Part shown: positions 26,845 through 36,656 of the stretch, in pieces
How positions within the stretch are numbered: position 1 is the stretch's first letter
Layout: each line of letters starts with the position of its first letter
Source of the DNA: Ignavibacteria bacterium
GTDB lineage: Bacteria; Bacteroidota; Ignavibacteria; Kapaibacteriales; UBA961
DNA length: 64,000 nt
Direction: 5' to 3'
NCBI GenBank assembly: GCA_016720145.1
Contig: JADJXV010000028.1
Location: 327,655-391,654 of the forward strand
The notes under the pieces: generated by a model
What the model saw: the letters and a program-made list of their open reading frames with translations, nothing else
What the model was told of the DNA's origin: nothing
Databases searched by the model: none
Program-made: the position numbers and the translations under genes

Positions 26845-28022
26845 AGAGATTCGTTTGGTAAGACGAGCTCGGCCAGGCGTTCTGCGCGAGCCGTTTCGAT
26901 ATCATCAGGTATTTTCTGTCCGGTCGTAAAGTAAGCAAGTGGTAATTTATGCCTTCGGAGAACAGATATTATTCCGCCGAGTCCGGCGGTTTCGTCTAAT
27001 TTAGTGAGAATCAATGCGCTTGGCTCAAGTATTGCAAATCGTGACAGGACTTCGGCAAATGACACTTCGCTTACAGTAGCGCTTTGAACGAGATACGTAA
27101 TATCAGGTGTGGCTGCCTCGAGATATGCCCCGATTTCGAGGAGATGTTGGCGACGCTGCTGACTGCGACCGACGGTATCGATAAATATAAAATCGCGTTT
27201 GGATTCTTGTTTGATAATTTGCCTAAGTTCTTGGGAATTATATGCAGTAAGAAAAGGTATTCCTGCAATAGAAGCGAAGGTCTGGAGCTGTTCTGCTCCT
27301 CCTACTTTATACGTATCAGCCGACACAATGAGAATATTTGCTTTGAGTAATAGTTTGCAAATAGCGGCGAGCTTGGTAATTGTCGTCGTCTTTCCGCCGC
27401 CGGTTGTACCGATAAAGGCAACGGTGGTGACGGTCTGACGAACTTCAAGAGCGGGAAAAATTTTTAGATCAGAAGTAATGATTTTGATAGCTGCAGCGAG
27501 CAAATCTTTTGATGAATTGCCAGTACTCGCCGAAGCAAGACCTGTAATACGAAGTGCTTCATCATCGGAGAAGTCGGACGAACGTAATAATGTATAAATA
27601 TACTTCGCAGAATCATTGAGCAATGCTGCGTAACGATAGGGAAGTGCGTCGGTTAGGAGAGATACGTTTTCCTTAATTTGCCTGATATCGTTTCGAAGCT
27701 GAAGGAGGGCGGCGGTTGTGTTGAGAGAATCGCTGTCGATGTTGGAGTCCGATTTTTTATCGGATAATGGTAGGTTTTTTTTTGAGGGGCTTTGTTTTTG
27801 ATGTTTTGCAGGTGTTTTTGTCGTTACTGTCGGTTCATTATGAAGCTCAATTGCTCGGCTGACAAGCTGTTCGTCCAATGCTGCGATAATCTCAATTATA
27901 TCATCACTTCCATCTACTTTCACATTACGAGTAGAAAGAATGACTGCATCATCACCGAGCTCTTTTCGCATTTGAGCGATACCTTCTTTGATGTTCGGCG
28001 CTATAAATTTTTTCATTCGCAT
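26841..28022 (-). CDS. flhF: Flagellar biosynthesis GTPase FlhF
   Basis: FlhF is an SRP-type GTPase that sets the place and number of flagella. The 393-residue protein begins MRMKKFIAPNIKEGIAQMRKELGDDAVILSTR, the conserved FlhF B-domain start. A charged linker (60-100) and an N-domain follow. The GTPase domain has GTTGGGKTT (205-213), DTVGR (282-286), TKLDE (340-344) and the closing GQKIPDD (368-374). VSADTYKVGGAEQL in the G2 region is typical of FlhF and FtsY relatives. Neighbouring flagellar genes such as flhA, fliA or fleN are absent here, so this is a detached flagellar gene; other motility genes of the window lie 26 kb away. The second ATG (codon 3) is an equally possible start. Confidence 0.93.
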   Translation of the reverse strand: MRMKKFIAPNIKEGIAQMRKELGDDAVILSTRNVKVDGSDDIIEIIAALDEQLVSRAIELHNEPTVTTKTPAKHQKQSPSKKNLPLSDKKSDSNIDSDSLNTTAALLQLRNDIRQIKENVSLLTDALPYRYAALLNDSAKYIYTLLRSSDFSDDEALRITGLASASTGNSSKDLLAAAIKIITSDLKIFPALEVRQTVTTVAFIGTTGGGKTTTITKLAAICKLLLKANILIVSADTYKVGGAEQLQTFASIAGIPFLTAYNSQELRQIIKQESKRDFIFIDTVGRSQQRRQHLLEIGAYLEAATPDITYLVQSATVSEVSFAEVLSRFAILEPSALILTKLDETAGLGGIISVLRRHKLPLAYFTTGQKIPDDIETARAERLAELVLPNESL

Positions 28023-28281
28023 TCGGATGGGTCTTTCATAAAATGAAATGGTCTTTTTTTGAGTGCTAAAATTAGCAAAAAAAAACGTTTAAGGGCATAA
28101 AAAACAAAAAAAACAGGTGAATGTAACCCTTTCCGAGATATAGTATTGATTACTATACTCAATAAAAACAGTTCTCTCAGAAAAATTTTCTATACTATTT
28201 CCAAATATTACTGTAATTTGAGGTATAAAATCAAAATTATGTTAAAATTCTTACTCACTTTTTTCAGAAGGAGCACATCCC

Positions 28282-31200
28282 ATGAAATTTCTTGCCAAAG
28301 TTCTCGTAGTTCTGTTCTCATCCACACTCGCACTATCAGCGCAGACTCATGATGCAAAAACAGAAGCAATAATCAATAAATTGAAGATTTCCACTATGAC
28401 GCTGAACGCATCAGCGCAAGGGAAAGAATACTGGTTGGCCGTGCCGCTCAATGAAGGTAAGACTCAGCCGACGTTGAACTTAGAGTTTTATGTGACATCA
28501 AGCTACAACACGGTCATTACCCTCGAAGTACCAGGTGCAGGATTCATTGCCACAAAAAAAATCAAAGCATTGGAAGTGGCGACCTTTTCAACTTTAAATG
28601 CATCAGCTAACTATGATTGGGAAGTAGTCTCCAGCCAAACACCTGACAACCGCGGTATTCACATCTTTGCAGACAAGCCAATTTCAGTCTATTGCCTCAA
28701 TGGCAAGCAGGTAACTTCTGATGGATATTTAGGGTTGCCTATTAGCTCGTGGGGAACAGATTACATCCATTGCGCTTATTATGATTTTAATGAATACCGC
28801 CCCCTCGGAGCCGGTTTTATTGTCATAGCATCAGAAGATCAGACAGCAGTAACTATCAATTTAAAAGGAAGAGGTAAACTCTTTGCAAAGACTCGCAGTG
28901 GTTCAAAGATTGGTGAGATCCTGAAAGTTACCCTCGATAAAGGTCAAGTATATAATGTAGTTGGAGATGCTACTACAATAGGACAATTTGATTTAACCGG
29001 TTCAAAAATTCATGCTGATAAGCCCATCGGTGTTATATCCTACCACGAGCGTACCCTCCTTCCTCAAAACAGTCAAAATGGCCGAGACCACATGGTGGAA
29101 ATGGTGCCGCCTGTATCGGCTTGGGGCAAAAAATATGTGAATCTTGAATTTATTCGTGACAATCACGGCGACTTTTTCCGTATTGTGGCTTCCAAGAATA
29201 ACACCTATTGGAAAATGAAATATTATGATAAAATGACCGGTGATTTAATAAGTCAAAGAGAAGGAAAGCTCAATGACGGTGAATTTTATGAAGATTTCAA
29301 CGAATGGGCCGGCAGAGGAGCTATCGAAGGAATTCGTGGTGTGTCGGTCTGGGAAGCCGATAAACCGGTCTTTTTGATGCAATATCAATATTCCGCTAAT
29401 TGGGATAGAGGTGATAACTTTGACCCGGATATGGTTGTCGTCACTCCGTATGAGCAATATTTAAAGGGTACATTATTTCAAACTCCATCCAATCCTGCAT
29501 TTATCAACAATTGGTTTAATTATGTAGTTGAAGGTGACCCTTTAGATACGACATCCAGAAAGCTGAAGTCATTAGTAATTGATGGTGATAGTGTGTATAA
29601 ATCTTACCCTCAGCTCCTGTTAAATCGAATACCGACAACAAATCTTTATTGGGGATTTAAGTTCATGTCACCCGGTCCCCATATCGTCACCAGTGATACG
29701 AAATTTGGCGGCTATGTTTATGGATTTGGTAGCTTTAACGGCTATACATGGCCTGCTGCTCTTGCTACACGTTCATTAGAAGATTTGGACACTTTGCCAC
29801 CTGTACTTATATTTGATACAGAATGTGGAGATTATAAATATACATCCACAGAAGTAAGGAATTTTGGCACTCCTCCTGATACAGTACAGATTGATCAAGG
29901 TATCTTTGAAATTTCTCTCATTGACTCTTTGAGCTACAACTATGAGCTTATTTTCAAAACTGCTTCCACGATTATACCACTTCCGAAGGTAACAGAATTT
30001 AAATTTGATTTAATTGTCAAAGACAAAACAAAAGATGCTTTCGCTGTATTTATTGTCATGGATAGAGCAGGTAATTATACGATAGATACAGTTAGCTATA
30101 TAGTTGATAGACTTGAGCTTGACCCAAAAATCGTCAAATTTGGTTCGGTGCGAATTGGTACAACCAAATCTTTAACAGTGAAGATTGTAAACCCGAATAA
30201 CAAAACTGTCAAAGTCAAGAAATTATCCCTCCTCAAAAAGAAAGAATATGTGATCACGAGTGGCGAAATTCCACCGGAAATTGATTTAATAGCTAAAGGT
30301 ACTCATGACATTACCATCGCTTATACACCGATAAAAGAAGGACTTAAAGAGGATGATGACAATCAATTAGATATAGATTCTATTCAAGTTGAAACAGAAT
30401 GTGCAAAATTTACATTCCCTGTCAAAGGACGTGGGGTAGTACCATGTGCAGATGTAGAACCCCTTTGGTTAGCTGCAACTACCGCTGTTGGTGACACAGT
30501 TCGTAAAGAAATTAGCGGACGAGCATTGTATATCCGTAATAAAGGGACAGATACACTTACAGTTAAAGGACTTCTTGGCGTACAACTTCCGTTTTTTGTT
30601 GAGAATACTAATCCTCCATTCCCATTCAAAGTAGCTCCCGGTGGTGAACGACTCTTTACTTCCATTGGCTACGCTCCGACTCAGATTACTGCTGATACAA
30701 TTAAAGTCACTTTTGAAACCGATGGCGCTGGTGCTAACTGTAATGAGATCTCGACTTGGATAGGCAGAGGAAAAGCACCGGGTCCAAAAATTACAAGCTA
30801 TGACTGGAAAGAACGCCGAGTACTGACTGATAATAACTCGACAATTGAAGTACCGAATCTTGGAACCTCAGACCTGAATCTCATTGGCTGGAAATTTAGC
30901 AATCCTACCGATCCGAACTTTAAGGCAACGACACAAACTACCTTCAGCCCTACTGCGCCGTTCTTGGTACGTGCTAACAATCAAACAAAAGTCGTCTTTG
31001 ATGTGGTCTATACTCCTTCAGACGAAGCGACCCATCACAATTCTATTATCCCTGAATTCAGAGAAACAGTACCTCAAATAGAAGGTATGCTCGATGGTAT
31101 TGGTATTCTTCCCAAGATTGTTCCTACCGGCTGGGTTTTCCCTGACAGTACATTAATAGGAGATACGTATGCAACTCCAGGTTCAGTCGTGATACGTAAT

Positions 31201-32535
31201 CCAAGTACATCCGCTGTGTTGAATGTGAAAACATTTGCTATCCGAGCCGGTGGCGATATCAATGATTTTGCATTTACTAAGACTTTGCCTACCTCGTTTA
31301 TTATTCCCAAAGCAGATTCAATGGTATTCCCAGTGAACTTCACTCCGACTGCGATTGGTAAGCGTAAAATTACTATCGATATGACATCAGATGCTATGAC
31401 TGGACCTGAAGTCGATCCAACTGTATCAAATTCTGTCGATGTCGAAGGTGTTGGGTATCAAATTATTACGAATTTCCCTGGAATTACGGTAACATCTATT
31501 CCTTACGGGGTTTGGATGACATGTGATACATCGTCCAAGAACTTCGTGATAAACAATCCGGGAACGGCTAATCTTGTCATTGACAATTATGCGGTCGTTG
31601 GACCTGATGCTGCTAATTTCTTGATGACTTTCCCAACATTACCTCTCGTTATTAGACCAAACTCTCCGGTGGCAATTCCTGTAAAGTTTGCACCGAATGC
31701 CAATAGGCCATTTAGTGCTCAAGTTTTAATCTACAGCAATGCCGACACGGTTGTTTACCCATTAGCACAGCGTACTGCCAGTCTCGACGGTATTGGCAAA
31801 ATAGTTCCGGTTGAATTCTCACTTACTGTAAAAGGAGCAAAATCAATCGAACCTGGTACAATACAAACACTCGTGCTCTCAGCCGTGAGTGGTGACTTTA
31901 CCGACGCAGGAATGGTAGATTTTACAGCAGAAATTTCATTCCACGAGAAATATATGAAATACGAAGGCACTAAATTTGTGGGTGCATACGGTGTAAATAA
32001 TGCTTGGAAATTCACTGCTGATTCAGCAAAAGACAGGAGTGCTAATTACAAGAGGATACTCGTCGGCAGTGGTAGCTTTCCGATCCCTGCTGCCGGACCG
32101 ATTGCAGAATTGACATTCCAATCGTTATTGGCTGACACGATTTATTATCCAATCGGACTCAATGTACAGGTTCCTAATCGTGCAAGTTGTGTGATCCCAA
32201 CTAGTACAGGCGATCAATTATCCATACTTGGTTGCTTCATTAATGCGCGATTAGTATCTCCGTCAGGTTCGAAGTATGCACTAACGTCTATCAGTCCGAA
32301 CCCATCAAGCAACAATGTCATTACTATTGATTACAGTGTTGGCCTAACGTCACATACGACATTTGAGCTCTTCAATTCACTCGGCGAGCGTGTTGCAGTA
32401 TTGTTAGATAAAGTACTTGACCACGGCGATTATCAGGCTCGTATTGGAATAGCTTCTATACCATCCGGTGTCTATTCATGCCGTATGGTATCCGGTCAGT
32501 TCAGTACTTCTCAAATGATTACAATTACTAAATAA
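28282..32535 (+). CDS. Large secreted T9SS protein with IgGFc-binding-like N-terminal domain
   Basis: This is a 1417-residue exported protein. The signal peptide is residues 1-20 (KFLAKVLVVLFSSTLALSAQ). Residues about 45-480 resemble the IgGFc-binding N-terminal domain: GKEYWLAVPLN, YVTSSYNTVITLEVPG, IHIFADKPISVYCLN, LGLPISSWGTDYI, GAGFIVIASEDQTAVTI. From about 630 to 1180 there are repeated choice-of-anchor/ASH-like beta sandwiches (FGSVRIGTTKSLTVKIVNPN, PNLGTSDLNLIGWKF and so on), then a cohesin-like part near 1190-1330. The last 83 residues (SPNPSSNNVITIDYSV ... GVYSCRMVSGQFSTSQMITITK) are a T9SS sorting domain, so the protein is expected to be displayed on the outer membrane. AGGAG lies 10 bases before the ATG. 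A terminator follows. Confidence 0.88.
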   Translation: MKFLAKVLVVLFSSTLALSAQTHDAKTEAIINKLKISTMTLNASAQGKEYWLAVPLNEGKTQPTLNLEFYVTSSYNTVITLEVPGAGFIATKKIKALEVATFSTLNASANYDWEVVSSQTPDNRGIHIFADKPISVYCLNGKQVTSDGYLGLPISSWGTDYIHCAYYDFNEYRPLGAGFIVIASEDQTAVTINLKGRGKLFAKTRSGSKIGEILKVTLDKGQVYNVVGDATTIGQFDLTGSKIHADKPIGVISYHERTLLPQNSQNGRDHMVEMVPPVSAWGKKYVNLEFIRDNHGDFFRIVASKNNTYWKMKYYDKMTGDLISQREGKLNDGEFYEDFNEWAGRGAIEGIRGVSVWEADKPVFLMQYQYSANWDRGDNFDPDMVVVTPYEQYLKGTLFQTPSNPAFINNWFNYVVEGDPLDTTSRKLKSLVIDGDSVYKSYPQLLLNRIPTTNLYWGFKFMSPGPHIVTSDTKFGGYVYGFGSFNGYTWPAALATRSLEDLDTLPPVLIFDTECGDYKYTSTEVRNFGTPPDTVQIDQGIFEISLIDSLSYNYELIFKTASTIIPLPKVTEFKFDLIVKDKTKDAFAVFIVMDRAGNYTIDTVSYIVDRLELDPKIVKFGSVRIGTTKSLTVKIVNPNNKTVKVKKLSLLKKKEYVITSGEIPPEIDLIAKGTHDITIAYTPIKEGLKEDDDNQLDIDSIQVETECAKFTFPVKGRGVVPCADVEPLWLAATTAVGDTVRKEISGRALYIRNKGTDTLTVKGLLGVQLPFFVENTNPPFPFKVAPGGERLFTSIGYAPTQITADTIKVTFETDGAGANCNEISTWIGRGKAPGPKITSYDWKERRVLTDNNSTIEVPNLGTSDLNLIGWKFSNPTDPNFKATTQTTFSPTAPFLVRANNQTKVVFDVVYTPSDEATHHNSIIPEFRETVPQIEGMLDGIGILPKIVPTGWVFPDSTLIGDTYATPGSVVIRNPSTSAVLNVKTFAIRAGGDINDFAFTKTLPTSFIIPKADSMVFPVNFTPTAIGKRKITIDMTSDAMTGPEVDPTVSNSVDVEGVGYQIITNFPGITVTSIPYGVWMTCDTSSKNFVINNPGTANLVIDNYAVVGPDAANFLMTFPTLPLVIRPNSPVAIPVKFAPNANRPFSAQVLIYSNADTVVYPLAQRTASLDGIGKIVPVEFSLTVKGAKSIEPGTIQTLVLSAVSGDFTDAGMVDFTAEISFHEKYMKYEGTKFVGAYGVNNAWKFTADSAKDRSANYKRILVGSGSFPIPAAGPIAELTFQSLLADTIYYPIGLNVQVPNRASCVIPTSTGDQLSILGCFINARLVSPSGSKYALTSISPNPSSNNVITIDYSVGLTSHTTFELFNSLGERVAVLLDKVLDHGDYQARIGIASIPSGVYSCRMVSGQFSTSQMITITK

Positions 32536-32561
32536 TAATCTATTTAGGATGTATTACACAT

Positions 32562-32601
32562 TAAAAATCCCCGCTTATACTAGCGGGGATTTTTTTTTAT
32601 A
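32562..32601 (+). terminator. Rho-independent terminator after the T9SS protein
   Basis: AAAAATCCCCGCT pairs with AGCGGGGATTTTT around TATACT, followed by a T-run; it is 27 bases after the stop codon. Confidence 0.9.
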
Positions 32602-32769
32602 ATCGTATTCAAACATCATTCATGATACTATCATTGCTCATCTAACTCTTGAAATAAACTACACATTGAGTTGAAAATATCAAATTTCTACGACTAAGAA
32701 ACTTAATGTTTGGAATTTCGGCTCTACAGCCCTATTTTTGCGCTCCCAAATGTTGAAAATTGTAAATAT

Positions 32770-32840
32770 GGTCTCGTCGCCTAGTGGCTGGGCAGGACTC
32801 TGCAAAAGTCCCTACAGCGGTTCGAATCCGCTCGAGACCT
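32770..32840 (+). tRNA. tRNA-Cys (anticodon GCA)
   Basis: The 71-base sequence folds as a cloverleaf. The acceptor stem GGTCTCG pairs with CGAGACC. The anticodon arm GGACT-CTGCAAA-AGTCC gives anticodon GCA. The T arm GCGG-TTCGAAT-CCGC is standard and the D arm starts GCCTAGTGGCTGGGC. The discriminator base is T, as expected for tRNA-Cys. The CCA end is not encoded (CAA follows). It lies 28 bases before efp on the same strand. Confidence 0.95.
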
Positions 32841-32868
32841 CAAGAAATGTTTCATATTAAAGACCCTC

Positions 32869-33432
32869 ATGGCAACGACAGCAGACTTACGAATTGGCGC
32901 AGTAATTAAATTTAACAATGACTTATGTTCGGTTTTAGAGTCCGAGCACCGCACACCGGGTAATCTTCGTGCATTCTACCAAGTAAAAATGCGGAACATG
33001 CGTACCGGCAAATTACTCGAAAACCGTTTCCGTGCCGGCGAGACAATTGAATTCGTACGGGTCGATAGAAAGAATTATCAATATCTGTACAAAGACGGTG
33101 AAAGTTTTATGTTTATGGATGTCGATACCTACGACCAAATTCCCGTTGATGCCGATATCGTCGGTGATGCAGCAAAATTCATGAAAGAAGGACAAGAAGC
33201 ACAGCTTGCATTGAATGATATGACGGTACTATCGGTGGAAATTCCGACTCACGTGAATCTACGAGTGGTGAGAACAGATCCCGGTCTTCGCGGTGACACA
33301 GCAACTAATGTCCTCAAGCCCGCCATTCTCGAGACAGGCGCTACAATCGGAGTACCAATATTTGTCAATGAAGGTGATTTACTTCGAGTGGATACTCGTA
33401 CTTCCAGCTATATGGAACGCGTGAAGGAATAA
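32869..33432 (+). CDS. efp: Translation elongation factor P
   Basis: EF-P binds between the P and E sites of the ribosome and rescues stalling at consecutive prolines. The 187-residue protein has the three standard beta-barrel domains, with the C-terminal signature GLRGDTATNVLKPAILETGATIGVPIFVNEGD. The tip loop of domain I reads EHRTPGNLRAFYQVK, so the position that carries a modified Lys or Arg in other species (PGK or PGR) is Asn32 here. No EpmA- or EarP-like modification gene is seen nearby. The Asn type may work unmodified, as proposed for other lineages; this is inference. A hairpin terminator follows the stop codon. Confidence 0.95.
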   Translation: MATTADLRIGAVIKFNNDLCSVLESEHRTPGNLRAFYQVKMRNMRTGKLLENRFRAGETIEFVRVDRKNYQYLYKDGESFMFMDVDTYDQIPVDADIVGDAAKFMKEGQEAQLALNDMTVLSVEIPTHVNLRVVRTDPGLRGDTATNVLKPAILETGATIGVPIFVNEGDLLRVDTRTSSYMERVKE

Positions 33433-33451
33433 AATAGTAAATACAATGTTC

Positions 33452-33499
33452 AAGCGTGTTTCTACAGTGAATAATGAGGAAGCACGCTTTTTTATTTTT
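33452..33499 (+). terminator. Rho-independent terminator after efp
   Basis: AAGCGTG pairs with CACGCTT, extended by TTC/GAA, with a loop of about 20 bases and a TTTTTATTTTT tail. It separates efp from accB. Confidence 0.8.
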
Positions 33500-33518
33500 C
33501 TCTATCTGAGGAGATACA

Positions 33519-34019
33519 ATGGACTTACAATATGTACAAGAGTTACTGAAAATATTTGATGAAAGCTCGGCAACAGAGCTCAGTGTAGAAGAAAACGGCG
33601 TAAAAGTATCCGTTTCGCGGCGTCCCAATGAAATTCACCACGCAGCTCCGGCGCAGCATTATTTCCAACCGCCATATTCACACCCGCATACCCCCGCACA
33701 TACTGTAGCAATCGATGCCTCGCCTGCCTCGCCTTCAGTTCCTGCGAAAACTGATGCTCCTGCACCTGCACCGACAGCCAATACCCATCAGATACTTTCG
33801 CCTATTGTCGGCACATTCTATCGTTCATCTTCTCCTGATGCACCATCTTACATTCAAGTAGGTGATACGGTGACTGTCGGCAAAACGCTCTGTATCGTCG
33901 AAGCGATGAAACTCATGAATGAAATTGAAAGTGATGTAAGTGGTACAGTGATCAAAGTACTCGTCGAAAATGGTCAGCCGGTTGAATACCACCAACCAAT
34001 GTTTCTCATTCAACTTTGA
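33519..34019 (+). CDS. accB: Biotin carboxyl carrier protein of acetyl-CoA carboxylase
   Basis: AccB carries the carboxybiotin group in acetyl-CoA carboxylase, the first step of fatty acid synthesis. In the 166 residues the N-terminal helix ([17 protein letters not shown]) and [15 protein letters not shown] match the family. A Pro/Ala-rich hinge follows at 55-88 ([13 protein letters not shown]), and then the biotinyl domain at 90-166. The biotin acceptor is Lys131 in [15 protein letters not shown] stands eight bases before the ATG. accC starts nine bases after the stop, so the two form an operon. All key features are intact. Confidence 0.96.
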   Translation: MDLQYVQELLKIFDESSATELSVEENGVKVSVSRRPNEIHHAAPAQHYFQPPYSHPHTPAHTVAIDASPASPSVPAKTDAPAPAPTANTHQILSPIVGTFYRSSSPDAPSYIQVGDTVTVGKTLCIVEAMKLMNEIESDVSGTVIKVLVENGQPVEYHQPMFLIQL

Positions 34020-34028
34020 GCTAACCGT

Positions 34029-35369
34029 ATGATAAAAAAAGTACTCATTGCCAATCGAAGTGAAATAGCCCTCCGAATTATCCGCGCTTGCCGCGAATTG
34101 GGCATCAAAACGGTGGCGGTTTATTCCACCGCCGACAAAACTTCCCTCCACGTCCGCTTCGCTGATGAAGCAGTCTGTATCGGTCCGCCGGCCGGTAAAG
34201 ATAGTTACCTCAAAATCAACTCCATCATCTCAGCTGCCCTCGTCACGGGTGCTGACGCCATCCATCCCGGCTACGGATTCTTAGCTGAAAATGACGTTTT
34301 TGCTGAAATCTGCCGCGAAGTAGGCATCAAATTCATCGGACCCACACCTGACTCAATTGCTCGAATGGGGAATAAATCTGTCGCCAAAGAAACAATGCGC
34401 GCAGCCGGTGTTCCCGTTATTCCCGGTAGCGAAGGTACAATCGAAACTGCCGAAGAAGCTGCTGCTCTCGCAGCTGAAATTGGCTATCCTGTTATGATAA
34501 AAGCAGTTGCAGGCGGTGGCGGAAAAGGTATGCGCTACGTAGAAACACCTGAAGAAATTGAAAATCTCTACACGATGGCACGCAATGAAGCCGAAGCAGC
34601 TTTTGGGAGTTCGGCTGTGTATCTCGAAAAATTCGTCGAAGAGCCACGCCATATCGAAATTCAAGTCTTTGGCGATCAATTCGGCAATGCTGTTCACCTC
34701 AACGAACGTGATTGTTCGATTCAACGCCGGCATCAAAAGCTCATCGAAGAAGCGCCATCGACGATCATGACGCCCGAACTCCGCGCCGCAATGGGCGAGG
34801 CAGCAATAAAGGCAGTCAAAGCAGTGAATTACGAAGGAGCAGGCACGATTGAATTCTTGGTCGATAAGCACCGTAAGTTCTATTTTATGGAAATGAATAC
34901 GCGGATTCAGGTCGAGCATCCGGTAACCGAAGAGTCGGTCGATGTCGATCTCGTTAAAGAACAGCTTCGCGTGGCATCCGGTCTGCCGCTTTCGCTCGTT
35001 TCGTCTGAACCGAAACAACATGCGATTGAGTGTAGAATTAATGCAGAAGATCCATTTAATAATTTCCGTCCTTCACCGGGTATGATTACAAGCTTGCACT
35101 TCCCGGGCGGACACGGCGTGCGCGTCGATTCCCATATTTATCAAGGATATGCGATTCCGCCGTTCTATGATTCCCTCGTTGCAAAACTCATTACGTTCGC
35201 TCCAACCCGCGATGAAGCAATTGCCAAAATGCGCCGCGCGCTCGATGAATTTATCATCGAAGGTATCAATACGACAATCCCATTCCATCGTAAAATGATG
35301 GATAATCCGGATTTCATTTCCGGTAATTTCACGACGAATTATCTGGATACGCATGATTGGAAGGCGTGA
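34029..35369 (+). CDS. accC: Biotin carboxylase subunit of acetyl-CoA carboxylase
   Basis: AccC carboxylates the biotin on AccB using ATP and bicarbonate. The 446-residue protein shows the biotin carboxylase N-domain ([24 protein letters not shown]), [13 protein letters not shown], the ATP-grasp glycine loop [11 protein letters not shown] (about 157-167), [22 protein letters not shown], and [19 protein letters not shown] with the catalytic Glu and Arg residues. The C-domain ([18 protein letters not shown]) is complete. It directly follows accB (nine-base gap). Eleven bases after its stop begins a GTAAGTAGTAAGTCG array, then a dispersed repeat. Confidence 0.97.
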   Translation: MIKKVLIANRSEIALRIIRACRELGIKTVAVYSTADKTSLHVRFADEAVCIGPPAGKDSYLKINSIISAALVTGADAIHPGYGFLAENDVFAEICREVGIKFIGPTPDSIARMGNKSVAKETMRAAGVPVIPGSEGTIETAEEAAALAAEIGYPVMIKAVAGGGGKGMRYVETPEEIENLYTMARNEAEAAFGSSAVYLEKFVEEPRHIEIQVFGDQFGNAVHLNERDCSIQRRHQKLIEEAPSTIMTPELRAAMGEAAIKAVKAVNYEGAGTIEFLVDKHRKFYFMEMNTRIQVEHPVTEESVDVDLVKEQLRVASGLPLSLVSSEPKQHAIECRINAEDPFNNFRPSPGMITSLHFPGGHGVRVDSHIYQGYAIPPFYDSLVAKLITFAPTRDEAIAKMRRALDEFIIEGINTTIPFHRKMMDNPDFISGNFTTNYLDTHDWKA

Positions 35370-35511
35370 GTCCTTTTTAGTCGTAAGTAGTAAGTCGTAA
35401 GTAGTAAGGAAGATAGTCGGTTCCGTCACACTGAGTTCCTAAGTAGCGGAAACCCGCTCCTAACAAAAACAATGACACAGTTAAAACATAGCCCATGATT
35501 TTAATCATGGG
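35370..35511. repeat. GTAAGTCG array and partial copy of the hairpin unit
   Basis: The array at 35379-35411 is in the same orientation as accC. From 35420 runs an inverted copy of the end of the 18 kb unit (CCGTCACACTGAGTTCCTAA, then the palindrome CCCATGATTTTAATCATGGG at 35492-35511). Confidence 0.85.
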
Positions 35512-36335
35512 TCAAGAAAAAAACCGTTTTTATGGGGTTGTAAAATGATGATGGTGTTTTTTTTCTTAATTGGCGCAAGGCCGTCCACCCCGGGGCCACC
35601 GCCCAACAGAAGGGGGGCAGAGGGAAAAAGGAAAACCAAACCAAAACCTTTCTTTAAACTTGTTGTTAAGGTTATGGATAAAGTTGAAAAGCGGATGTTT
35701 TAACCGGCTGGTTGGATTGCCTATTTATTTTCAAATTTTAGGCGGGAAAGTTAAAAAATAGTTACAACACCAACAAACCGGCCCCCAAAAAGAAAAAACC
35801 CCCTTGCAAACCCCGGCTTTTGAAGGCGGCGAAACCTTGCCCTGGTGTTACCTGAGGGAGTGAATACACAAGGGGATTAAAAGAGCGTTTAAGAGGTTTG
35901 GGGAGTTTGGAGGGGGTGTGGTTTTAAAGAGGGGGTTTTTCCCTTTTACGGGAGGGGCCCGCGCCAAAACCGGGGGACGGCTTAAGACTGGAAACCCCCG
36001 GCCCCTCACGCTTCCCCCCGAGCACTCTTTTTTTTTGGCTCGGGGGGCGAGGCGGCTGCGGGGGGGAGGTTCGCGTCTCATTGGGGGGCTGGGCGGGAGC
36101 CCCGCGGGGGACCTCTGTGGCCCGGCAAACGGGGGAAACCCTCGCCCGCCGGCAAGCCGGGGACGGGGGGAAAAAAGCGGTTCCTTGTTTAAAATGAGGT
36201 TGAAAAACTTAGTGGAGGGGGGGGGGCATTTTAAGGGGGGCTAGGAGAAGGGGGGGGACCTAGGGGGGAAGGGGTGCGGGGCGGAGGGAGAGGGGGGGGT
36301 TTGGGGGGGAAGGGGAAAAAAAGGGACGGAGGTTT
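35512..36335. other. Anomalous G-rich stretch, probably low-quality read sequence
   Basis: No gene is supported. Its first 60 bases are a garbled continuation of the inverted hairpin repeat (AAACCGTTTTTATGGGGTTG where the 18 kb copies have AAACCGTTTTAACGGTTTTG). After that the sequence becomes dominated by runs of G, with C- and A-runs, unlike any other part of the window. Open frames here are composition-driven. This is the pattern of a decaying Sanger trace joined at a repeat. From about 36336 the composition returns to normal. Confidence 0.75.
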
Positions 36336-36656
36336 CGATGTTAAAGCAAAGAGAATTCCTGTCCGAACAGTTGCTACAACTGGTCGAAAATACTTAACTA
36401 TGAAACGTCTCGTAGTGATTGTATGTGGTTTCAGTATATGTACTTGACACAGGAAAACTAACTGGATAATAATATCGGAACGAGGAAAGTCAAATAGTTC
36501 CATAATTATGTAGCAGTTTGATTGGTAAGTGTTAACGTCCAGATGCAACTACTGGACGGACGAATAGTGACTCATAAGTATTAATAAAGTTAAGAGTTGC
36601 ACTTGTTACTTGAATCCAAAATCAGTCAATTTATATAATTTTAAGTTAGATGTTTT
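36336..36656. other. Upstream region of the second lipoprotein gene
   Basis: Ordinary AT-rich intergenic DNA. It contains one member (36522-36557) of an imperfect direct repeat, TTGGTAAGTGTTAACGT..., whose partner lies at 37597-37632, so the pair flanks the lipoprotein gene. Confidence 0.6.

Noticed and set aside
34353..35021. 222-codon open frame antisense to accC
   Set aside because: It lies fully inside the well conserved accC gene; the protein is rich in Phe and Cys as expected from a reverse-strand shadow.
35570..36548. Several open frames of 60-108 codons in the G-rich block
   Set aside because: They result from extreme composition without stops; no ribosome sites or protein-like sequence; the block is probably a read artefact.
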